Positions 16,698-24,005 of a DNA stretch of 25,750 nucleotides are shown one piece after another (position 1 is the first letter of the stretch; each line of letters starts with the position of its first letter). Source of the stretch: an uncultured Dorea sp. Its GTDB lineage: Bacteria > Bacillota > Clostridia > Lachnospirales > Lachnospiraceae. The position numbers and the translations under genes were made by a program. The stretch is taken from NCBI GenBank assembly GCA_910579925.1, contig CAJTVY010000049.1, forward strand, positions 1-25,750. The letters are read 5' to 3'. The notes under the pieces are model-generated. The model was not told where the DNA came from. It searched no databases and was given only the letters and a program-made list of their open reading frames with translations.

Positions 16698-17755
16698 CGT
16701 TTCCAGCCTCCTACTTCAAATGTAGTCCGATATCCGTCGCTGCTAAAGGAATGCTTGGCTTCCATGACGTCATAGGTCCCGTCTATCAGCTTTGAGTCTC
16801 CTTTTACAATCTTCACCCGACCGCCGGCCTTTATTTCCGGGACGCCGATACAGACTCCCGTTGCCTGTCTTGCCTGTTTCTTCATCTCGTCTGCCTTATG
16901 CTCCGCAATCTTCCTGGCATCGCTGTTGTCCTCCACGGCTGCATCCATCTGGGTACTTTCATTCTGTACCAGGGACTTCTGGCTGTCGTCTGCCTTTACG
17001 GTGACTTCTGCGGAAACCTCTTCTTTCTTGTCTGTGTCCTGGCCCATGATTCGGATAATGGTATCCTGGAAGGAGGCCCGCCGCTGGAAGGAGAGGAAAT
17101 CTTTGGTCCACTCCATTTCTACAGTGGAAAACAGTTCTGCGTCAATCTTCTTGAAATAGAGCTTTCCTGCGTCTATAAAGAAATCCCGGTTTGCTTTGCG
17201 GCATAGCTCTTCTGTGATAAATTCGTAGTCGCTGCCGTTCTGAATGATACATTCACCTTCCAGCTTGTCTGTGGCGTCCACGTCTTTGGACTTGTAGGCA
17301 GGCTTATATTTTTTTATCACCTCTTCAAATGCCTCGGAATAGCTGGTGACAGTATGGGATATGTTGCTTTTCCTGCTTCCCATCATCATGCGGCGCACGT
17401 CTACGGCCGTCACCCGTATAGAAGGGGTGTCTGAGAGTTCGTAGTTGATTTCGTCCACATAGCCGTAGAACAAAGAGGTCAGAGAAGAACCGTACCCCAT
17501 CTCGATATCTATGAGCTCGCCCAGGATGAAATCAGCGGTGACATCGCCTACGAAACGGCGTTTTTCTATATCGTAAACATTGGTAAGTTTGAGGACTGCC
17601 GCACTGGCGGCGGTCTGCGACAAGGTCACTTCTACGGACTCCACGGCGTAATCGCTTTCTCCGATGACGTCGAAGCCGCCTACTTTGACTTTCAGGGCCG
17701 GCACCATGAAATCGTTGTATTTGCCTGAAAGTCCTGACATTGTTACTTTTCCCAC
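16694..17755 (-). CDS. Baseplate hub protein (gp27 / phage late control D type)
   Basis: This 353-residue protein is the central hub on which the tube is built. It fits the phage late control D / VgrG N-terminal family: an N-terminal beta domain with YAVESVEVTLSQ and FILGELIDIEMGY, a FYGYVDEINYEL segment, and a central domain with FITEELCRKANRDFF. Residues about 240-290 are charged and low in complexity, probably a flexible linker, followed by a final beta segment ending TTFEVGGWKR. In AFP the hub and spike are one fused protein (Afp8); here they are two genes. I use the GTG start at 17755 because AAGGAGAAG lies at the right distance; the in-frame ATG at 17740 is too far from it. Confidence 0.93.
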   Translation of the reverse strand: MGKVTMSGLSGKYNDFMVPALKVKVGGFDVIGESDYAVESVEVTLSQTAASAAVLKLTNVYDIEKRRFVGDVTADFILGELIDIEMGYGSSLTSLFYGYVDEINYELSDTPSIRVTAVDVRRMMMGSRKSNISHTVTSYSEAFEEVIKKYKPAYKSKDVDATDKLEGECIIQNGSDYEFITEELCRKANRDFFIDAGKLYFKKIDAELFSTVEMEWTKDFLSFQRRASFQDTIIRIMGQDTDKKEEVSAEVTVKADDSQKSLVQNESTQMDAAVEDNSDARKIAEHKADEMKKQARQATGVCIGVPEIKAGGRVKIVKGDSKLIDGTYDVMEAKHSFSSDGYRTTFEVGGWKR

Positions 17756-17829
17756 TTTGAATCTTCTCCTTATCTATACGGTATGCATGGCTTACCTTGA
17801 TGGATGAAGCCCGCCGGGCATGTAATCTT

Positions 17830-18492
17830 TTACAGTGCGGGCAGTTTCACCACCTGCCCCGGCCTTACGTCCAAGGGGTTCAGGATTCCATTTTCACGGG
17901 CAATGACTTTCCACATATCCGGGTCTCCGTATTCCATATTCGCAATGTCCCACAGTCCTGTACCCTGGCGGAGCGTACGGTATTTGGTCCGGTCCGGCGA
18001 CTCGAAGGGCGACTTCCTTTTTGTATCTTTAGGGGATATCAGGGATTTAAACGTCAGACTTACCTTTGCCCGCACCGGCATTCCCTTTTCGGTAAACATG
18101 GTGTAGGTATGGTTCATCTTCGTGATCACTCCTTCAAAATTCAGTGATCCCCACTTAAACGTCACCTTTGGCGGCCGGTGCATACTTCCGTCTATGGACG
18201 TGGCGTCTGCAATCTGTTTCGTAATAGCGGAAACGTCGGTTGATTCTTTGGTCGGTCCGAAAGAAATCAACGACGTTGATTTCGGCACGTAGGTATCCAG
18301 AAACAGGCTCAGTGACAGCTCTGTAGCGTCGCCGGATATGTACTGGATGATGGGGCCGTCCAGTCCCGGAATCTTTTTCTCGGAATAGCTTGAACCGTCT
18401 GTCAGCTGGTACTCGGAAGGGTTGAACAACACTTCGATTTCGCTCTTGCCTACTTCCTGTTCAATCTCAAGTTTTGCTTTCGTAAGTCCCAT
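17830..18492 (-). CDS. LysM-containing baseplate/tube-hub connector (Afp7/gp53 type)
   Basis: This 220-residue protein belongs to the LysM-containing CIS baseplate family. The N-terminal domain has the hallmark VLFNPSEYQL followed by a beta-rich part with ELSLSLFLDTY and a VTFKWGSLNFEGVITK strand pair. The C-terminal LysM domain occupies about residues 174-219 (GLWDIANMEYGDPDMWKVI, then a PGQVVKLP end). In phage T4 and AFP this type of protein strengthens the contact between inner tube, hub and baseplate; the LysM fold here is structural rather than cell-wall binding. The ATG at 18492 has a full AAAGGAGG box at 18501-18508, directly before the stop codon of the large helical gene. Confidence 0.93.
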   Translation of the reverse strand: MGLTKAKLEIEQEVGKSEIEVLFNPSEYQLTDGSSYSEKKIPGLDGPIIQYISGDATELSLSLFLDTYVPKSTSLISFGPTKESTDVSAITKQIADATSIDGSMHRPPKVTFKWGSLNFEGVITKMNHTYTMFTEKGMPVRAKVSLTFKSLISPKDTKRKSPFESPDRTKYRTLRQGTGLWDIANMEYGDPDMWKVIARENGILNPLDVRPGQVVKLPAL

Positions 18493-18508
18493 CGGGACGG
18501 CCTCCTTT

Positions 18509-21500
18509 CTATATCAGACCTCTTCTTAGTTTTTCTACATGGAGTTCCTCGTAGAGCTGTCTTTTGACCTGATCGGCAAATGCTCTCACGTCTTGTTTTG
18601 CTTTTGCTGCGCCCTCTACGGATTTCAACTGATTTTCTACTTCTGTCAGCTTTTTCCCTAACTGCTCCTGAACGGATTTTATCTGTCGATTCTCTTCCTG
18701 CAAACGCAGTTCACTCCTCTGCTGCTCTTCCCGGGAAGCGTCTGCGGCCTGAATAGAGTATGCAAGTTCTTCCCTCGACAATGAACTTCTTGCAGGATAT
18801 CCTGCACCTGGGATTATGGTTTCGCCCTGGTAGAATCTTTCTCCTACATCTGACAGATCCGCCAGATCTGTTATGTCTGCTATATTAATCATATCCGGCA
18901 TGTCTGCCGTATCTGTAATATCCTTCCGTATTCTGCCAGACTGACTCGAATAAAAATAAGACTCTTGAAACTGCCGGAGAATCTGCCAGAGATTTTTTCT
19001 CACGGTCTGACGCCGTTGTACCTCATATTGCCGGATGCGATGCGCAAGTTCCAAGTACGCTTCTCTATGACTCTGATACCGAAGATCCATTCCAGACTGC
19101 ACAAAATCCAACTCCTGTAAATTCCGCAGACTCTCCGCACTCTGATTCTCTATGTCCCGTAAAATCTGCACATCCCACTGGCTCTTCGTGTACTGCTTAC
19201 TCTTTGCATTCTGTAAATTCTGCACGTCTGACAGACTCTTCCTATCCAGAATCTGCTTCGTCCTGTGGGTGATATCTGCTGTTTCCGGCCTCGTTTCTGA
19301 TTGTTCCCGTTCTAGTGAGAACCTCTGCTGAATCCTTGTCACTTCTGCCAATTCTTCTGACAAAATCTCATACTGCTCTTCATTTAGATCCTGTATAGAA
19401 TCAAGCAGATTCTGTATGGATGGTGATTTTTGCATTTCTGCCGGCTGCGCCGCCGTCATATGGTTCAACTGCCAGATCAGCTGCTGAAGATTGTTCCGGT
19501 CATCTGCATAAATCAAGTGCGTCCTTCGCCGTCCTTCCTCAGCAGGAAGCGTAGGCAATGTGCCATATTTCCTCTTTCCTTCTCCATGTTCCGGGTAATA
19601 CAGCAGCGCCTTTCCCCATTCCCAGACCTGATCATAGGAAACTCTGCTCTGTTTTCTCAGCATGAACATCTGTCTTACTTCTCTTGCGGTTTCTTCTTCC
19701 AACCCAGCGCCAGAGTTAAGCATACTTTGGACCTTTGTGACCTGCGCAAGCTCTTTGACCAGCACTCCGTACTCTTCTTCATCCAGATTACGAAGATAGT
19801 GAAGAAGATTTTGCACTGACAAAACGGTAAGCTGACTGTCTGCGTAAATAAGCTGAATCGCTTCTTCTGCTTTCGTCTCCTCTTGTTCCGTCTTCTGAGT
19901 AATGACTAACCTGTGGTTAATCTGTCCAATCAGCTGCTGAAGATTGTTCCGGTCTTTCGCTTCCTCAATCTGACGGCGTATCCACTGGGTCTGCTTTTGA
20001 TTTTTGTCTTCTGACGATAATGCGGCCGGGGCATGGCCGCCGCTATCCGAAGAACTTTCGGAATCATACGCCGGGTTCTTCTTCTGTCCCCAGACCTCCT
20101 GAGAGTCGGCATTCCCGTTCTGTGCATACTCCGGGAAGAACAACAGAGCTTCTCCCCATTCCCACATCCTCAGATATGGTTCTGGTTGAACTAATCCCCG
20201 GTTCCTTTGCACAAGAATCTGTCTCAATTCCTGTTCGGCCTTTTCCATCTCCTGCCCCTGAGATAATCTCCACTGAATCTGTGTAATCTGCGACAATTCA
20301 CTGAGCAGACTCTCATACTGTTCTTCATTCAGTTCCCTTATATAATGCAGCAGGCTCTGAACGGGCTGCGATTGAAACTGACGATCTGTATATACAAGCT
20401 GGAAAGAATTTTCCTGCTCCAAATCCACTTCTATTTCCGAAATTTCCTGAGAAGCTTCCTCTATCTCCTCCTTGTCTGCCGTTATGCCTGCGGCCTGCCG
20501 CTCTTCCATTTTTAAGTTCAGATGTCTGATTAATTTCCGAAAGTCGTTTTCCCCGGACAAAGGCCCTTCTTTGGCGCTCTTTGAACTTAACTGATTCCAG
20601 AGCCGGATACTGTCAGACAGTTTTCTGACATGTTCCTGTGAAAATATTTCCGGCTCTTTCCCTTCCGGATTACGATGAATTTCTTCCACCAGATATGCCA
20701 TTTCTTCATGATACCCGGCTTCGTCTTCTACATTGTCATCAGACATTTTCTGCCCATGTTCTGCCTTTCGTTCCTCCGGGGACACCTCTGTGGCGGTCTG
20801 CGTAAACGCTCTGCTCCATCGGCATAATTCACGAAAATCAACCTCATCCATTTCTTCCGGATGCTGACTTCGGTATGTTTCTTCCACCGTCTGCCATACA
20901 CTCTTTTTTTCTATTTCAGTCTTTTGATTTCCCGGCTCCTCAGACTGACCATATGAACTTACCTGAATCCAGATACGAATCATATCGCACAGACTTCTGA
21001 GAAATTCAACACGTTTCTTTTCATCAAGAACAGGGGACTGCCAATGCTCTTTCATATAACGGCTGACAACAGAATATATTGATACGAATTTCTTCTCTGC
21101 CGAAATTGGATTTACAAATAACTCCGCAAACACTCTGCTCCATTCGCAGATATCCCGGAGTTCTCCTTCACTCATTTCTCTCTGATACTGATTTCGGAAG
21201 ATTCCTTCTACGAACTGCCCCACATCCTCCGTGTGACCTTCCTCAGAAGTTCTTTCTTCTAACTTAAGTACCTCCTCCAGAAATACCTTCTCAGAGGTTC
21301 CTTCCTGGAACCGGCCTATATCTTCCTGCCCCTTTGTAAAATTCTGTTCTTTCAGAACTTCCCGATACAACTCCTCATAGGTATGAATAGCCTGCGCCTC
21401 ACGCTGCCAGAGCTGCTCCTTTTGCACTTCAAGCTTCATCTGTACAGAATCCATAATCTGTTGGATTTCATCTATCGGATTTTGCGCCTCTTCCGAAACA

Positions 21501-22405
21501 GGAACCATCTTTGCACTCTCTTGATACACTCTGGAACGAAGTACCATATCTGCGATCTCACTATATGGCTGCGTGATCGTTTGATATAGTTCTGTATCTA
21601 ATATAGAAGAAACCCGTTCACGGAAGGCTCTGACCACTTCCTGAGTATACCGCCTGTGAAGTTCCTTCATTTTCTCTACTTCCAAATGTTGACCGGTTTC
21701 TTTCAACCGATTCCGGGATTGCCGGCTGCTTTCCTCCAACTGCGTCCACAACTGCCTTATTTCCTCGGCTTCCATTACCTCCACATACTGAAGCATGAAC
21801 TCCTTCGGTTCCGCCAGATTCGGAATCCGCTTCGTCAGAAGCCTGTACTCATCCTCTGACAGTACGCGAATCAGTTCCTTTTCCATCTCCCTTGCAGTCT
21901 CTACCGCATGATCTGTGAAGAACTTATTTATATCTGAAAAAAACTCAGAAAACAGACGATGTTGTGCACGCTGCCTTTCAATGATCCTATTCTCTCTCTG
22001 CCAGCTCTGATAACGCCTGCCCTCCTTGCGAACCTTCTCAAGCAATGTCACATATTTGTTCACCGTCCGATACAGTCTGACGTCATAGCATCGAAGCTGG
22101 GTCATAAAACATCTTTCCGCACGTTTCGCACTCTGCTCCATCCTTTCCGGTCTCGCTGCCAGCGCTGCGCCTGAACCCGAAAGCCCTGCCTTAAGTATCC
22201 TGTTTTGCAGTACAAGATTGACCAGAAGCTGAATCTGCCGGGTTTCTCCCCCAGCCTGCCATCCCCTTACGTCCGGGTAGATCAGCTCGATACGCCCATA
22301 CTCCGCCGAAGCTTCCGGGACATACTTATCCCACAATTTCTGCAGTAAATCCTGTCTGATATGGAGCTGTACTTTTCGTGAAAATGGTTTTCGCAGCTTT
22401 AACAT
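18509..22405 (-). CDS. Large Gln/Glu-rich helical protein with internal repeats (tape-measure candidate)
   Basis: I do not recognise this 1298-residue protein as a named family. It is hydrophilic, rich in Gln, Glu and Arg, almost free of long hydrophobic stretches, and predicted by eye to be mostly alpha-helical. It contains two sets of internal repeats. One has the core LNEEQYE within about 35 residues, near residues 681-718, 860-895 and 993-1031; the first two copies are each followed by a WEWG-aLLffPE block (about 746 and 925). The other has an 'ELRDICEWSRVF' type core near residues 408-425 and 518-535. The last 70 residues look like a coiled coil ending in a basic helix (EKLRRGL). It lies between the second tube gene and the LysM gene, where contractile phages place the tape measure. 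Alternatives are a baseplate-linked scaffold or a carried effector. The ATG at 22405 has GGAGGAG five bases upstream. Confidence 0.85.
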   Translation of the reverse strand: MLKLRKPFSRKVQLHIRQDLLQKLWDKYVPEASAEYGRIELIYPDVRGWQAGGETRQIQLLVNLVLQNRILKAGLSGSGAALAARPERMEQSAKRAERCFMTQLRCYDVRLYRTVNKYVTLLEKVRKEGRRYQSWQRENRIIERQRAQHRLFSEFFSDINKFFTDHAVETAREMEKELIRVLSEDEYRLLTKRIPNLAEPKEFMLQYVEVMEAEEIRQLWTQLEESSRQSRNRLKETGQHLEVEKMKELHRRYTQEVVRAFRERVSSILDTELYQTITQPYSEIADMVLRSRVYQESAKMVPVSEEAQNPIDEIQQIMDSVQMKLEVQKEQLWQREAQAIHTYEELYREVLKEQNFTKGQEDIGRFQEGTSEKVFLEEVLKLEERTSEEGHTEDVGQFVEGIFRNQYQREMSEGELRDICEWSRVFAELFVNPISAEKKFVSIYSVVSRYMKEHWQSPVLDEKKRVEFLRSLCDMIRIWIQVSSYGQSEEPGNQKTEIEKKSVWQTVEETYRSQHPEEMDEVDFRELCRWSRAFTQTATEVSPEERKAEHGQKMSDDNVEDEAGYHEEMAYLVEEIHRNPEGKEPEIFSQEHVRKLSDSIRLWNQLSSKSAKEGPLSGENDFRKLIRHLNLKMEERQAAGITADKEEIEEASQEISEIEVDLEQENSFQLVYTDRQFQSQPVQSLLHYIRELNEEQYESLLSELSQITQIQWRLSQGQEMEKAEQELRQILVQRNRGLVQPEPYLRMWEWGEALLFFPEYAQNGNADSQEVWGQKKNPAYDSESSSDSGGHAPAALSSEDKNQKQTQWIRRQIEEAKDRNNLQQLIGQINHRLVITQKTEQEETKAEEAIQLIYADSQLTVLSVQNLLHYLRNLDEEEYGVLVKELAQVTKVQSMLNSGAGLEEETAREVRQMFMLRKQSRVSYDQVWEWGKALLYYPEHGEGKRKYGTLPTLPAEEGRRRTHLIYADDRNNLQQLIWQLNHMTAAQPAEMQKSPSIQNLLDSIQDLNEEQYEILSEELAEVTRIQQRFSLEREQSETRPETADITHRTKQILDRKSLSDVQNLQNAKSKQYTKSQWDVQILRDIENQSAESLRNLQELDFVQSGMDLRYQSHREAYLELAHRIRQYEVQRRQTVRKNLWQILRQFQESYFYSSQSGRIRKDITDTADMPDMINIADITDLADLSDVGERFYQGETIIPGAGYPARSSLSREELAYSIQAADASREEQQRSELRLQEENRQIKSVQEQLGKKLTEVENQLKSVEGAAKAKQDVRAFADQVKRQLYEELHVEKLRRGLI
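19476..19954. repeat. 26-base exact direct repeat within the large helical gene
   Basis: The same 26 bases occur at 19476-19501 and 19929-19954 on the plus strand, beginning atcagctgctg and ending gttccggtc. Both copies are in the same frame and encode DRNNLQQLI. They mark the boundary of protein repeat units in the 1298-residue gene, which implies expansion by duplication of an internal segment of about 450 bases. The flanking DNA has diverged, so the duplication is not recent. Confidence 0.85.
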
Positions 22406-22437
22406 AGAACTCCTCCGTTACGGAATGATAATGTCTC

Positions 22438-22878
22438 TTACAGTCCGATCTTATTGATCGTCTCTGTCAATCCATTGTGGGAAATCTCAATCTTCTTAAT
22501 CAGCAGTCCACTATTGGTCGCATCCAGCGTGTCAATCTCCCACTTTGTCACGATTCCCCAATTTGCCTGATAAGTCGCAGTGGGTACTGCGCCCGAATCC
22601 GGCATGACCATAATGATGATACCCTTCGTCAGTTCATATCCAGCCGTCAGAGTAGTCCGCGTCAGTTCCCCGCTTGCAATCCCATATTCCAGCACCAGCT
22701 TATCCATGGACTGCCTGGGCTTGGGCAGATAATGAACCCGGTCGTTGACGCCGCCCTCCACCACCGTCTCAAACTCCATGGTGGCGGAAATATTCGACAC
22801 CTTGGAAAAGCCCAGGGGCATACCGTTTAGAATCACCTTAAACTTTGTACTTTTCGCCAGATTATTCTGCATTGACAT
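22438..22878 (-). CDS. Tail tube protein (second copy, tube-initiator/Afp5 type)
   Basis: This 146-residue protein is a second member of the gp19-like tube family. It shares the family plan with the first tube protein: an N-terminal FKVILNGMPLGFSKVSNIS strand pair, a basic HYLPKPRQ loop, and a C-terminal IKKIEISHNGLTE strand matching IETLEIAHEGM of the first copy. In AFP/PVC-type systems such a diverged tube protein forms the ring joining the tube to the spike hub, and its position just before the baseplate genes fits that. The ATG at 22878 has AAGGTG upstream. The role as adaptor ring rather than main tube is inferred from gene order. Confidence 0.92.
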   Translation of the reverse strand: MSMQNNLAKSTKFKVILNGMPLGFSKVSNISATMEFETVVEGGVNDRVHYLPKPRQSMDKLVLEYGIASGELTRTTLTAGYELTKGIIIMVMPDSGAVPTATYQANWGIVTKWEIDTLDATNSGLLIKKIEISHNGLTETINKIGL

Positions 22879-22908
22879 CTTTCTTCACCTTACTTTGTAT
22901 CGCTTGCT

Positions 22909-23142
22909 CTATATTTTAAAAATATCGTTTTTCGGCGGCTCATGGCTAATCTTTCTGTTAATATTGGAAATCTCCCTACACCACCTAAGACGTTCGCCAT
23001 GGGTCAGATTCAACACATCGTCCCTGCTCCAATGCACATAGTAGGCGACAAATGCCGCTTCTTCGTAAATTTTATCAGCCGGATACAGATTTACAGCCCG
23101 GCTTCCATAAAATTTACCGGAACCTGAATCTCCTCTTTGCAA
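22909..23142 (-). CDS. DUF6760-like small CIS protein, start uncertain
   Basis: This small protein carries the block YPADKIYEEAAFVAYYVHW followed by an LTHGERLRWCREISNINRK helix, which I recognise as the DUF6760-type protein that follows the tail-assembly gene in CIS clusters. Function is unknown. The start is not settled. The only standard start codon in frame is the TTG at 23142, which overlaps the previous gene by 52 bases and has no clear ribosome binding site. The conserved part begins only at about residue 20, at 23085, right where the previous gene stops, so initiation by a CTG at 23088 coupled to upstream translation is also possible. The tail end is a short basic segment ending DIFKI. 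Confidence 0.7.
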   Translation of the reverse strand: MQRGDSGSGKFYGSRAVNLYPADKIYEEAAFVAYYVHWSRDDVLNLTHGERLRWCREISNINRKISHEPPKNDIFKI

Positions 23143-23459
23143 TGAGGGCAGACGGTACGGTAAACCGGAACCTCCGCCTGGTTCACACGTTCGTACAAAT
23201 CCTGCAGATACGCCAGATCCGGCGTGTAAAGCCCTTCAATGACTTTTGTATCCACGGCCGGCATGGTTCCAAGGCTTGTGATGACCCGGGAGAGCAGGAT
23301 AATCACCAGATATCCCGGATTCTGCTGCACTCTGGGATCACGCAGGGGGATGATTTCGTCCGCCGCCGTCGCCAGGCGCATTTTCCCTTCTTTATGAAGA
23401 TTTCCGTCTCTGTCCATATAACCTTTGGGCAGGACAAAAGAAAATTCTGTCTCAAACAT
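23091..23459 (-). CDS. Small CIS tail-assembly-type protein with CxxC motif
   Basis: This 122-residue protein resembles the small conserved protein found between the tube genes of many CIS clusters and is similar in style to phage tail assembly proteins. Visible landmarks are MFETEFSFVLPKGY at the start, MRLATAADEIIPLRDPRVQ in the middle, a hydrophobic LVIILLSRVITSLG helix, and a C-terminal CPHCKEE that could be half of a zinc site. I chose the ATG at 23459 because an AAAGG box lies seven bases upstream and the recognisable family sequence begins there. A longer version from a TTG at 23528 would add 23 mostly basic residues and lacks a clear ribosome binding site. The likely role, by position, is a chaperone or adaptor for tube assembly; this is inferred. 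Confidence 0.8.
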   Translation of the reverse strand: MFETEFSFVLPKGYMDRDGNLHKEGKMRLATAADEIIPLRDPRVQQNPGYLVIILLSRVITSLGTMPAVDTKVIEGLYTPDLAYLQDLYERVNQAEVPVYRTVCPHCKEEIQVPVNFMEAGL

Positions 23460-23539
23460 CCGTCTTACCTTTGCTTTCCGGCTTCGGAGATTCCAGGCAA
23501 TGCTGTCCCAGACTTTCCGAAGCCTCAACTCATTTTATT

Positions 23540-23965
23540 CTATGACACTCTCGTCATTCCCTCATGGGCAATCTCAAGAGTCTCAATGGCAACCTCTGAA
23601 GCTGTCGCATTGAAATCCGGCGCCGTATATTTTGCCGGCCATGCATTAATGACCTGCCAGGACGCAGTCGCCGTCTCCGTCTCATCCAGAATGGTAATAG
23701 TAATCGTCTTGCGCTCCACTTCGCCTTCCACGCCTGCAATCATCCATTCATACATAACCATGGAATCCGCAACGCCCTGTTTCAGAGTAATGTTTCCATA
23801 TTTTTTCAGACCCGGAAGCTTCATGGGAGTCTGCACCATATCACCCTCGCGGTACTCAATTACGTCGATTGACGCATCAAACCCGGACGCCTCCGAGAAA
23901 CCTCCTGCCTCCAGGCCGTCAATTTCCACCTTATATCTAAACTTTCCATATGGGGTACTAGCCAT
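23540..23965 (-). CDS. Tail tube protein (first copy, gp19/Afp1 type)
   Basis: This 141-residue protein is an inner tube subunit. It belongs to the T4 gp19-like tail tube family (PF06841): an N-terminal beta strand with GKFRYKVEIDGLEAGGFSEASG, a middle YGNITLKQG segment, then a WQVINAWPAKYT segment and a C-terminal IETLEIAHEGM strand, all characteristic of CIS tubes. It would stack as hexameric rings inside the sheath. It sits 40 bases after the sheath gene, as in phage tails and eCIS. The ATG at 23965 has an AAGGAG box at 23978-23983, slightly further away than usual. A second, diverged tube gene follows at 22438-22878. Confidence 0.95.
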   Translation of the reverse strand: MASTPYGKFRYKVEIDGLEAGGFSEASGFDASIDVIEYREGDMVQTPMKLPGLKKYGNITLKQGVADSMVMYEWMIAGVEGEVERKTITITILDETETATASWQVINAWPAKYTAPDFNATASEVAIETLEIAHEGMTRVS

Positions 23966-24005
23966 CTCTTCTCAACGCTCCTTTCTGACTCATTCTATTC
24001 AGTGC

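Noticed and set aside
15750..16775. Plus-strand open frame of 341 codons over the spike and wedge genes
   Set aside because: It overlaps three strongly supported genes in antisense; its length comes from codon bias of the other strand.
17809..17819. Palindrome gcccgccgggc between the LysM and hub genes
   Set aside because: Only four to five base pairs with no T-run; too short to support a terminator or operator.
22905..22935. AT-rich tract resembling a promoter box before the second tube gene
   Set aside because: It is the coding end of the DUF6760-like gene, and no matching -35 box with correct spacing is visible.
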